Assembly: GCA_025449515.1 (NCBI GenBank)
Contig: JANWJI010000081.1
Coordinates: 1-5,854 of the forward strand
Reading direction: 5' to 3'
Source of the DNA: Nitrososphaeraceae archaeon
Lineage (GTDB): Archaea > Thermoproteota > Nitrososphaeria > Nitrososphaerales > Nitrososphaeraceae
Length of the DNA: 5,854 nucleotides
Shown here: piece after piece, positions 1 through 4,964 of the stretch
Layout: the number at the start of each line of letters is the position of its first letter
Position numbering within the stretch: position 1 is the first letter of the stretch
Made by a program: the position numbers and the translations under genes
Notes under the pieces: generated by a model
What the model saw: only the letters and a program-made list of their open reading frames with translations
Told to the model about the DNA's origin: nothing
Database searches by the model: none

Positions 1-316
1 TACCACGATTTTCTTATACATTGATCATTCATTCATCCCAACAAAATAGTAATTGTTCACATATTTTATCTTACTTTGCATTTGCATTCAACTCTCGTAT
101 GTGATGCTCATTGACAGCTTCGTATTTAGATTGCCAATATTAATTTCTCTATGATGCATCAGTTTTCTATTGAAGACTATTTATAAATTATTTATCCATC
201 CTCTTCTGATGCAAAACCTAAAAAACTAATGGATTATCTATGATTCATTCAAGAATTGGCTGCGAGTAGTAGATTTGATGCCTCGTATTGAATAATCCTA
301 AATTTTGTTTAGCATG

Positions 317-353
317 TAAATAATATAAATAATATAGTATCAAGTATCAAGTA
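317..353. repeat. Two adjacent short tandem repeats (9 bp x2, 7 bp x2.5)
   Basis: TAAATAATA occurs twice in tandem at 317-334. It is followed at once by AGTATCA twice plus AGTA at 336-353. Both are perfect and AT-rich. They look like slippage products in non-coding DNA and have no clear link to a neighbouring gene. Confidence 0.8.
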
Positions 354-514
354 AAAAGGCATAATATTAGAAAACTAATGTAGTGCGCTGGAGAAAAATA
401 GGGATTGAAAAATAAATAATGACTGAGAACAAAGAAATCAAATAAAATCTGAATATTTTTATCGAGGGCTTCAAAATTTAAACACTGTCTAAAATGCGTT
501 GTAATCAATGTAAG

Positions 515-540
515 ATGAGAATGAGAATGAGAATGAGAAT
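515..540. repeat. ATGAGA hexamer tandem repeat (about 4.3 copies)
   Basis: Four perfect copies of ATGAGA (515-538) plus a further AT. The array lies 28 bp beyond the uspA stop codon, so on the uspA transcript it would be a pyrimidine-rich TCTCAT run in the 3' untranslated region. Archaeal termination often uses pyrimidine/T-rich tracts, but there is no pure T run here, so a terminator role is only a guess. Confidence 0.85.
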
Positions 541-567
541 ATTGACATGTAATGATTTGTATCTGAT

Positions 568-1038
568 TTATTTTACTATCATCACAGGACAATGTGCATA
601 ATGTAATACATCAGATGCAACACTTCCAATTAGAAGCTTTTTAAATCCCGATCTACCTCTAGTACCGATTACGATTAAATCTACTTTTTCTTTTTCGGCA
701 TAATTTACTATTGCTCCTCCTATCCTTGATACAACATCTTCGATGATTTTTGATTTGAACTGAATATGTTGTCGCTGGGCTCGTTCGCTGACATTATTTA
801 GCCAATCCAGAGATTCTTTCCTCGCCGCTTCTAATTCTGCTAATGGATAAATCACTTGTGTAATCAAGACCGACGCATCACCTGCAAGCTTAGGTTGAGA
901 TAAATCTATTATGTGTAGAGCTATTAATCTGGAATTATACTTACCCGCTAGCGATATTGCATAATCTGCTGCTTTCATTGATTGTTCTGAGCCATCTATT
1001 GCCACAAGAATTTTTGTACAGGCTTTTTCTTCAATCAA
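568..1038 (-). CDS. Universal stress protein, UspA family, single domain
   Basis: A 156-aa soluble cytoplasmic protein of the UspA fold (Rossmann-like alpha/beta, normally a dimer), a family tied to stress survival whose ATP-binding members act as nucleotide-dependent switches. Visible: strand 1 KILVAIDGSE (residues 9-18) with Asp15, a helix with SMKAADYAISLA (20-31), strand 2 LIALHIID (38-45), and the ATP-binding signature G-2x-G-9x-G-S at Gly125, Gly128 and Gly138-Ser139, followed by CPVMIVK at the C-terminus. Length is normal for one domain. The start is TTG at 1036-1038: it is the only initiator between the upstream in-frame TGA and Met21, and Met21 would delete strand 1. No Shine-Dalgarno is obvious; a TATA-like box 27 nt upstream fits a leaderless transcript. 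It is monocistronic with no close neighbour. The ATP-binding type is clear; the specific stress role is not deducible. Confidence 0.95.
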   Translation of the reverse strand: MIEEKACTKILVAIDGSEQSMKAADYAISLAGKYNSRLIALHIIDLSQPKLAGDASVLITQVIYPLAELEAARKESLDWLNNVSERAQRQHIQFKSKIIEDVVSRIGGAIVNYAEKEKVDLIVIGTRGRSGFKKLLIGSVASDVLHYAHCPVMIVK

Positions 1039-1360
1039 TCCGGTCTTACAATCGCATCAATGATATATCAAAGATTGTACATAGATTATTATTCATGTAA
1101 AATTATGATATGGAGATACGTTATTAAATCAAAACACAAAGTATGCTGACTTCTGCCCAATGCTTTAAACTCCATTCAATTCAACTGATATACATAACAT
1201 GCTTGTAGTTATGATTTGTCCCCCAATGATTACCTAACAAGTATAATTCTTCCTGATCTAGTACTTATATATCATTATATCTCTTCCTTCAAATGGGGGT
1301 TTTGATTAGACTTGAATGTCCCTTTTATGACTAGCCGAAGACGTGAAGATAGATATTGTT
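1039..1360. other. Intergenic region between uspA and the small-ORF cluster
   Basis: No supported gene. A TATA-like CTTATATATC at 1264-1273 (+) lies 25 nt ahead of an ATG at 1293, but that frame (MGVLIRLECPFYD) stops after 13 codons at 1332-1334. A shifted frame then reads SRRREDRYCYED up to a TAA at 1370-1372. The Cys-containing pieces could be the wreck of a small zinc-ribbon-like protein preceding the AbrB-like remnant, but this is weak. Confidence 0.4.
1062..1069 (-). promoter_or_regulatory. TATA-like box of the uspA gene
   Basis: GATATATC read on the minus strand, centred about 27 nt ahead of the TTG start at 1038. That is the normal archaeal TATA-to-transcription-start distance, so transcription would begin at or next to the start codon, giving a leaderless mRNA. 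This explains the lack of a ribosome binding site. Assigned by position and composition only. Confidence 0.5.
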
Positions 1361-1516
1361 ATGAAGATTAATTATAAAATCGTACACAATATCGTCTATG
1401 CTACTATTCTGGGTCAATTTTTACGTGTTGTAAATGAAGTAAGGCATATAGTTAAGCAAGACGGCAACAGTGGCTGCATATACTTACCTAAGGGCTTTGA
1501 TAAACAAGCAAATTAG
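1361..1516 (+). pseudogene. Remnant of AbrB/DUF2080-like transposon-associated small protein
   Basis: A 51-codon ORF whose second half reads VRHIVKQDGNSGCIYLPKGF (residues 28-47). The V-K-x-x-GNSG-x-(I/V)-YLPK pattern is the core of the archaeal DUF2080 'putative transposon-encoded protein' group, small swapped-hairpin AbrB-like proteins often found beside insertion sequence transposases. The match is from memory of the family. Members normally continue past the YLPK segment with a GKxVxV strand; here a TAG follows DKQAN, so the C-terminal strand is missing. Residues 1-24 do not resemble the family and are probably not original coding sequence. No transposase is present nearby. I read this as a relic of a departed mobile element rather than a working gene. 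Confidence 0.5.
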
Positions 1517-1571
1517 ACAATGAGGACTAGGGTTTTCATAGCAGCCTCAATGATAACTAATAGTCATCACG

Positions 1572-1784
1572 ATGCCGGTATCTTTCATGCAACAAGTCAA
1601 GGCATACGTAAGTCTCAGTAACGGAACACGCTTCGATGCGGCCATCGCAACTCAGGGCAAACATAATACAGAACTAGAACAAGAAATTGCCGAAGTTCTC
1701 AATGGGACATTCAAGGCCTTAGTTGAGAATGGTGTTATATGGAGCGAGCCGAATCAGGCAGAGCAACAGGAGACGAGTAAGTGA
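1572..1784 (+). CDS. Small hypothetical protein (70 aa)
   Basis: Family not recognised. It is an acidic, soluble protein with a beta-like first part (VKAYVSLSNGTRFDAAIAT, residues 9-27), a helical middle (ELEQEIAEVLNGTFKALVEN, 34-53) and a polar Gln/Glu-rich tail (QAEQQETSK). Base composition is less AT-rich than the flanks and codon use looks coding, which is why I accept it over the flanking noise. The ATG at 1572 is the first start after an in-frame TAA at 1554-1556; Met6 is the alternative. There is no Shine-Dalgarno and no clear TATA box at the leaderless distance. It ends in GTGA, overlapping the next small ORF. Its place between an AbrB-like remnant and another tiny ORF suggests mobile-element cargo, but it could be a fragment of a longer gene. 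Confidence 0.5.
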   Translation: MPVSFMQQVKAYVSLSNGTRFDAAIATQGKHNTELEQEIAEVLNGTFKALVENGVIWSEPNQAEQQETSK

Positions 1785-1885
1785 GAATACGTAAAGTATT
1801 AGGTATCACGGGCATAGTGTTTGGCATTATTGTACGCGATACCGCTTTTAGACTACAATTACTTGGTATTTTGAGAAATCACTAG
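1781..1885 (+). CDS. Possible 34-aa hydrophobic ORF, coupled to the 70-aa ORF
   Basis: A GTG start overlaps the preceding TGA stop as GTGA, a geometry typical of translational coupling. The product starts MRIRK, then a hydrophobic stretch VLGITGIVFGIIV (residues 6-18), then RDTAFRLQLLGILRNH. Basic residues followed by a hydrophobic segment resemble a small membrane peptide or a signal-anchor stub. It is too short to classify, and it may be the beginning of a truncated membrane protein. Confidence 0.3.
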   Translation: MRIRKVLGITGIVFGIIVRDTAFRLQLLGILRNH

Positions 1886-1971
1886 ATTATGACCTTCTAT
1901 ATGTTACGATAATGTTATGATAATGTAACGCAGACTCCAATGAACCCAAATGAATTAATGAAAAATATTTA

Positions 1972-2455
1972 TCACCTATCAATTATTCGTTTTAATGCAG
2001 CAAGCATACTATGTTTTTTTCCAGCGATGAGAAAGAACTCCTCAGACCATACAACTCTATCCACTACACTATTGTCTTTATCTTCGAAATCAGATCTACT
2101 GATTGTTCACTACACTCATATACAAATTCTCCTACTAAATCGGAATTACCGACATGGACTCCAGCAAACATGATATCGCCGTTTGAAAATAGATTTGCGC
2201 AATTTGCTTGATATATCGCCTGTATATAGATATACATGTAGTAGTTCTTTCCTTAATCCCAATTTTTTGGGATTGAGTCGGAATATAGGTTGAAGTATCA
2301 TCCATCTCTTAGTAGAATCCCTGTTCTCTGTACTGTACTCTATGAAGTTTTCAACTCCTCAGAAATAAATTATTATCTAAACCTAATGTTATAAGATTGA
2401 TTATCTGATAATCTAATTTATCTAAAAGGGAATTGTTAAATGCCTGTCGTGTCAT
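1972..2455 (-). pseudogene. Lrp/AsnC-family transcriptional regulator, multiply frameshifted
   Basis: No single frame is open, but five consecutive minus-strand segments join in order into one regulator. (1) ATG at 2455: SLLDKLDYQIINLITLGLDN, the usual start of an AsnC helix-turn-helix. (2) FISEELKTS, TAG at 2340-2342, STVQRTGILLRDG, the recognition-helix region. (3) From 2298: PIFRLNPKKLGLRKELLHVY and LYTGDISSKLRKSI, the linker and first RAM strand and helix. (4) From about 2186: SNGDIMFAGVHVGNSDLVGE then FVYECSEQSVDLISKIK. (5) From about 2076: DNSVVDRVVWSEEFFLIAGK then KHSMLAALKRIIDR and TGA. The rebuilt length of about 155 aa matches Lrp/AsnC proteins (HTH plus RAM ligand-binding domain). 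At least four indels and one stop make it non-functional. A mini-ORF at 2452-2508 (-) may be its leader or original N-terminus. Confidence 0.75.
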
Positions 2456-2559
2456 AATAGATCTACCTTCTCAGAATCATTTTCCCTAGATATACCACGA
2501 GTTTGCATTATTACAAAAATTAACTAATCATAGTGTTTCATTCGTCAAGTCCACCATTA
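2456..2559. other. Upstream region of the broken regulator, with an 18-codon leader ORF
   Basis: On the minus strand an ATG at 2506-2508 opens MQTRGISRENDSEKVDLL and stops at TGA 2452-2454, overlapping the ATG of the Lrp-like pseudogene (2453-2455). It could be the original N-terminus of the regulator detached by a frameshift, or a chance ORF. Nothing else is recognised here. Confidence 0.3.
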
Positions 2560-2835
2560 TTACAGATTTGATATAAAACGCGATAACCATATTATATATA
2601 GTTTGTAAACAATATACCATGAATCATAAACTGATTGATATTGGAGTAGTGCTTCATGATAATTTTGCAGAACTCGCAACAGAGTCTCGAGACTAGTTCT
2701 ATCATCAATTATTTTTTTAGTTTCTAAATCAAAAACTATTCCTCTTTCTTTTAACATGTTAAGCAATAATCGTCTCTTGTACTCACTATTATCTTGAATG
2801 TTTTTAGTGGATTGGAGTACTGTATCCTCTTGCAT
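2560..2835 (-). CDS. Hypothetical helical protein (91 aa)
   Basis: Family not recognised. After a polar N-terminus (MQEDTVLQSTKNIQDN) it becomes strongly helical: KRRLLLNMLKERG (residues 20-32), a short FDLETKKIIDD turn, then a long helix TSLETLLRVLQNYHEALLQY (47-66), ending in an aromatic, hydrophobic tail rich in Tyr, Trp and Ile (67-91). The tail might be a membrane-facing segment or the result of a frameshift into AT-rich sequence. The start is ATG at 2835, with a TATA-like GATATTTTAC at 2861-2870 about 31 nt upstream and no Shine-Dalgarno. The heptad-like Leu spacing suggests a dimerising or coiled-coil segment. It lies upstream of, and in the same direction as, the broken Lrp-like gene but 100 bp away, so an operon is unlikely. 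Confidence 0.5.
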   Translation of the reverse strand: MQEDTVLQSTKNIQDNSEYKRRLLLNMLKERGIVFDLETKKIIDDRTSLETLLRVLQNYHEALLQYQSVYDSWYIVYKLYIIWLSRFISNL

Positions 2836-2860
2836 ATATGAATTAATACACTAAAGGTAT

Positions 2861-2870
2861 GTAAAATATC
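2861..2870 (-). promoter_or_regulatory. Possible TATA box for the 91-aa ORF
   Basis: GATATTTTAC on the minus strand, centred roughly 31 nt before the ATG at 2835. This would allow a very short leader. In such AT-rich sequence chance matches are common, so support is weak. Confidence 0.25.
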
Positions 2871-2941
2871 GGTATGCAGTGAAACACACTGCAGACTCAA
2901 ATACTAAGGTTCCTGCTAAGGTTTACTGTTATCGTAGCTAC

Positions 2942-2970
2942 CTACTATTACATTTGTTTCATGATAGTAG
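2942..2970. repeat. Imperfect inverted repeat (hairpin)
   Basis: CTACTAT at 2942-2948 pairs perfectly with ATAGTAG at 2964-2970, and CAT/ATG just inside extends the stem to 10 bp across a 2-nt bulge, leaving a loop of about 7 nt (TTGTTTC). It sits 16 bp before the 18-bp palindrome at 2986-3003 in an otherwise gene-free gap, so it is not explained by coding constraint. It could be an RNA hairpin or part of an operator. Confidence 0.5.
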
Positions 2971-2985
2971 AATTTGAATTGTGGC

Positions 2986-3003
2986 TAGATGAAATTTCAT
3001 CTA
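2986..3003. repeat. 18-bp perfect palindrome
   Basis: TAGATGAAATTTCATCTA is a perfect dyad with no spacer. Perfect dyads of this size suit binding by a homodimeric regulator. No trustworthy gene start is immediately next to it: the 87-codon plus-strand frame starting inside the palindrome (ATG 2989) is doubtful. On the minus strand it lies beyond the 3' side of the possible decayed gene at 3103-3340. Confidence 0.6.
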
Positions 3004-3102
3004 ATATTGTTCTGTCTTTTATTTTTTATTGAACTTTTAAGTAACACAAATGATTCGTATGATTCTATTAAACCAATTATCATGGATAAAATAGCTATAT
3101 CA

Positions 3103-3340
3103 ACATATCTTGACAAGAGCCTCAGTGTAATAACGATTGCCTACAGTTTTGAATACAATAATTTCACCACTGTAACACTAAGGAGGTCTGGACGATTTGG
3201 CGTTCCTGTTACAAGTAACCCTGATTTCCTAATATCTTTTCTTCTTTTATAGTGTGAATTTCGAGTTCTTTGATAACTGTTATCTTATGCACACAATATA
3301 TTACAATTAAATTCGAGTATGTATGACTCATACCATTCAT
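3103..3340 (-). pseudogene. Possible decayed gene, unrecognised (weakly nuclease-like)
   Basis: Three minus-strand frames join into a coherent protein-like string. From an ATG at 3340 the first runs ...KITVIKELEIHTIKEEKILG then NQGYL, stopping at TAA 3209-3211. A shifted frame reads GLLVTGTPNRPDLLSV (about 3174-3221), and a third reads YSGEIIVFKTVGNRYYTEAL then VKIC, ending at TGA 3100-3102. The hydrophobic strand, PDLL, then hydrophobic strand with FK order loosely recalls PD-(D/E)XK nuclease cores (PD ... ExK), but the Glu of ExK is absent, so that is speculation. The plus strand here is also open for 87 codons (2989-3252), with an odd composition and no family likeness; I judge that frame to be the shadow, without certainty. 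Confidence 0.3.
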
Positions 3341-3441
3341 AGCCCCTAGCAAATGTATGTTGTCAAGAGAAGTAAGAGAAGTACGTGTAGTTATGGAAAC
3401 AAAAACGAAGAGAAAAGTGGAAGAGCAACACCAGTAAACTG
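3253..3441. other. Intergenic stretch with a 26-codon charged ORF
   Basis: On the plus strand 3357-3437 encodes ATG, then LSREVREVRVVMETKTKRKV and EEQHQ, stop TAA. The strongly charged, helix-like composition looks coding, but there is no recognisable family, promoter or ribosome binding site. It may be a fragment. The minus strand of the same area is open from about 3457 into the possible decayed gene, so the true coding strand is unresolved. Confidence 0.25.
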
Positions 3442-3462
3442 CGTAACGCCTACTTAGTTACG
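3442..3462. repeat. Short inverted repeat after the secreted-protein pseudogene
   Basis: CGTAAC (3442-3447) and GTTACG (3457-3462) form a 6-bp stem with a 9-nt loop. It begins directly after the TAA stop (3463-3465) of the minus-strand pseudogene, so a 3' end or terminator hairpin is possible. There is no T-run after it on that strand. Confidence 0.35.
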
Positions 3463-3990
3463 TTACTTTATTCCCATTGCTCCGTTTATGACACTATCGA
3501 CCTCTGCAAAGTGTCCTTTCTTAATGCCACTAGTCCAAGCCAGTTTAAACATTTCATACTGTTCCTGAGTCAGTCTGAAAGTGCTTGAACTTGCTCCACT
3601 GCTACTGCCACCACCTTTGTGAATAATGATGTTTTATTATCTCCCCGAATATTGAAGGCTGTCCAGGATGTATTGCATGTATTGGATGCACTATTCCACC
3701 ATGACCAGGCTGTTCTGGATTCTGTGGCGTTATAGCCGGCAGTCAGAATAGGCTTTTATTAACACATTTGCATACAGATTACTCAATGGGTTGACGAGCA
3801 TATACGAATACTGCACGCAGAAGAATATCAAATGCTTAAACTGCTCTACTTCTAGCATGAGTAATTCGTAAAAGTTTCATTTTTGTCAAATAATCCTTCG
3901 AAGCAACAGCACCGAGCTATTGATATTGTTATTACTGGTAGCATTGATGTAACCAGACGAGACGATAGTCATAAATGCCACGCCGGCCAG
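3463..3990 (-). pseudogene. Broken secreted protein: signal peptide, Pro/His-rich segment, Gly/Ser linker
   Basis: Coding-like segments appear in order on the minus strand but in different frames. At 3990-3886 LAGVAFMTIVSSGYINATSN then NNINSS looks like a secretion signal core followed by an Asn/Ser-rich mature start; it is closed by TGA and lacks a start codon in frame. Next, about 3899-3850 reads EGLFDKNETFTNYS in another frame. At 3742-3605 PAITPQNPEQPGHGG, IVHPIHAIHPGQPSIFGE is a Pro/His/Gly-rich segment. A one-base shift near 3620-3633 then leads to IIIHKGGGSSSGASSS, FRLTQEQYEMFKLAWTSG and IKKGHFAEVDSVINGAMGIK, stop TAA at 3463. The last ~38 residues look like a small helical domain. The family is not recognised; a surface or exported protein is inferred from the signal-like core and low-complexity linkers. 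At least three frame breaks, so it is inactive unless the sequence is faulty. Confidence 0.6.
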
Positions 3991-4226
3991 TTATGTGCGA
4001 AACCCGTACTGCGATAACAATCAAGCGAATTCATTATGTGCATAGAGTAGCGTAGGCACACTCGTGGAAGGAATTCCCTGATAATAAACAAACAAGACAA
4101 TGGATTATATCAGTGTCAAAAGTGAAGACGTTCAAACTAGACTTAAGATCTTAAGCATCTTATTTGCAGAGTGAATACTGCAGCTGCAACATTGTGGATT
4201 GTGCTAGGTTTTTTAGATGAGTTTTC
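3991..4226. other. Intergenic region with a mini-ORF and two perfect palindromes
   Basis: On the plus strand 4100-4174 encodes a 24-aa peptide (MDYISVKSEDVQTRLKILSI then LFAE) that looks coding-like but is unclassifiable; a truncated gene start is possible. It contains the 14-bp perfect palindrome CTTAAGATCTTAAG (4142-4155), and a 10-bp palindrome TGCAGCTGCA follows at 4179-4188. On the minus strand this is the upstream side of the secreted-protein pseudogene, whose start codon is no longer identifiable. Confidence 0.35.
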
Positions 4227-4236
4227 CATATTATTA
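4227..4236 (+). promoter_or_regulatory. TATA-like box of the C-N hydrolase gene
   Basis: CATATTATTA centred about 28 nt before the ATG at 4260, the spacing expected for archaeal leaderless transcription. There is no Shine-Dalgarno in front of the start, which agrees with that reading. Confidence 0.45.
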
Positions 4237-4259
4237 ACGATCAAAAGGCCAAAAGTAAT

Positions 4260-4964
4260 ATGCGAATCGGAATCATACAAATGCGATTAACGTCAGAAAT
4301 AAACAAGAATGTGTTAAAGATCCTAAACCATATTCGCTATGCCCATAAGAGTAAATTGGACCTTTTATGTTTTCCTGAATGTGCGCTTTCCGGTTACATA
4401 GTTGACCATCATAAAGTTAGATGGGAACAAATAAGAGACGGGATCGAAAAGTTGCAACGAGCATCAAATTCATATGGTATTTCTCTGGTCGTTGGTTCAT
4501 CATGGCATCCAGATAATAGAATATATAATAGTGCTTTAATCATTAGGCCAAATAGCTCTTTATTGACTTATTATAAAAATAGCTTGACAGAATATGATAA
4601 AAAATATTTCACTAAAGGCAAGTCTACACTTGCTTTTGATATAAATGGGGTCAAATGTGGAGTTTTAATATGTAGAGATCAAAATAACCCATTACTAGCC
4701 ATGAATTACAGGCATACTAAAATCTTATTCTATTTATCTTCGCATTATTATAGTAAAGAGGAAGCAGAAGAAAAAGAGAGAAAGAACAAAGCGTTACCCA
4801 TAGTCAGAGCACTAGAAAATGGGATTTATGTCGCAAAGGCAGACGCTGTAGGCAAACAGAATGGCCTTGTGAGTTTAGGTACTAGTATCGTAGTAAATCC
4901 ACAAGGCTACGTTATCGCAGAAGCCAAAAAGAGAAAGGAAGAGATGCTAAAATTCCACCTTTAA
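4260..4964 (+). CDS. Carbon-nitrogen hydrolase (nitrilase superfamily), short C-terminus
   Basis: A cytoplasmic amidase/nitrilase-type enzyme that hydrolyses C-N bonds through a Glu-Lys-Cys triad. Seen: N-terminal strand MRIGIIQMRL; LLCFPECALSGY with catalytic Glu40; SLVVGSSW (75-82); RIYNSALII (87-95); YYKNSLTEYDKKYFTKG with Lys106; and the nucleophile elbow GVLICRD with Cys138. Later come RALENGIYVAKAD (183-195) and SLGTSIVVNPQGYVIAEA (205-222), both standard for the fold. The substrate cannot be told: the Lys region is divergent from the common RKxHL. At 234 aa it is shorter than the usual 260-280: the protein stops at KEEMLKFHL where relatives continue with an IDL-type strand and a helix. 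The last 18 bp overlap the 3' end of the convergent mannosidase pseudogene. The ATG at 4260 fits both the conserved N-terminal strand and the TATA spacing. Activity is plausible, but the missing tail may affect oligomer packing. Confidence 0.88.
   Translation: MRIGIIQMRLTSEINKNVLKILNHIRYAHKSKLDLLCFPECALSGYIVDHHKVRWEQIRDGIEKLQRASNSYGISLVVGSSWHPDNRIYNSALIIRPNSSLLTYYKNSLTEYDKKYFTKGKSTLAFDINGVKCGVLICRDQNNPLLAMNYRHTKILFYLSSHYYSKEEAEEKERKNKALPIVRALENGIYVAKADAVGKQNGLVSLGTSIVVNPQGYVIAEAKKRKEEMLKFHL

Larger units (their letters stand above)
1..567. other. Left intergenic region, no intact gene
   Basis: AT-rich sequence with no convincing gene. The only coding-like piece is on the minus strand at 71-139, where about 22 codons end in TAA and read YWQSKYEAVNEHHIRELNAN then AK. 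This is charged and helix-like but has no start and is closed by a stop just upstream, so it is at best the tail of a dead gene. An 81-codon open frame at 347-592 (-) is rejected: its Ser-His run is just translation of the hexamer repeat at 515-540. The rest holds short tandem repeats described separately. Confidence 0.5.

Noticed and set aside
347..592. 81-codon minus-strand frame with a Ser-His repeat
   Set aside because: The repeat is a translation of the ATGAGA tandem hexamer, the frame overlaps the uspA 3' end, and the rest is low-complexity AT-rich sequence with no family likeness.
1940..2211. Two overlapping plus-strand frames (77 and 66 codons)
   Set aside because: They are antisense to the Lrp/AsnC-like pseudogene, whose minus-strand reading has clear family motifs.
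2255..2274. Strong hairpin AATCCCAA-TTTT-TTGGGATT
   Set aside because: It falls in the Lrp-like pseudogene and is the DNA for LNPKKLG, a conserved-looking coding segment; a regulatory role is not needed to explain it.
2399..2413. 15-bp inverted repeat GATTATC-T-GATAATC
   Set aside because: It encodes DYQII in the first HTH segment of the same pseudogene, so it is probably a coding coincidence.
2989..3252. 87-codon plus-strand frame
   Set aside because: No family likeness, no credible promoter, and the opposite strand carries a more protein-like though broken reading; kept only as an unresolved alternative.
3640..3800. Plus-strand Cys-rich reading (GCPGCIACIGC)
   Set aside because: It is the antisense of the Pro/His/Gly-rich segment of the secreted-protein pseudogene and is interrupted by TGA; the minus strand continues into a better C-terminal domain.
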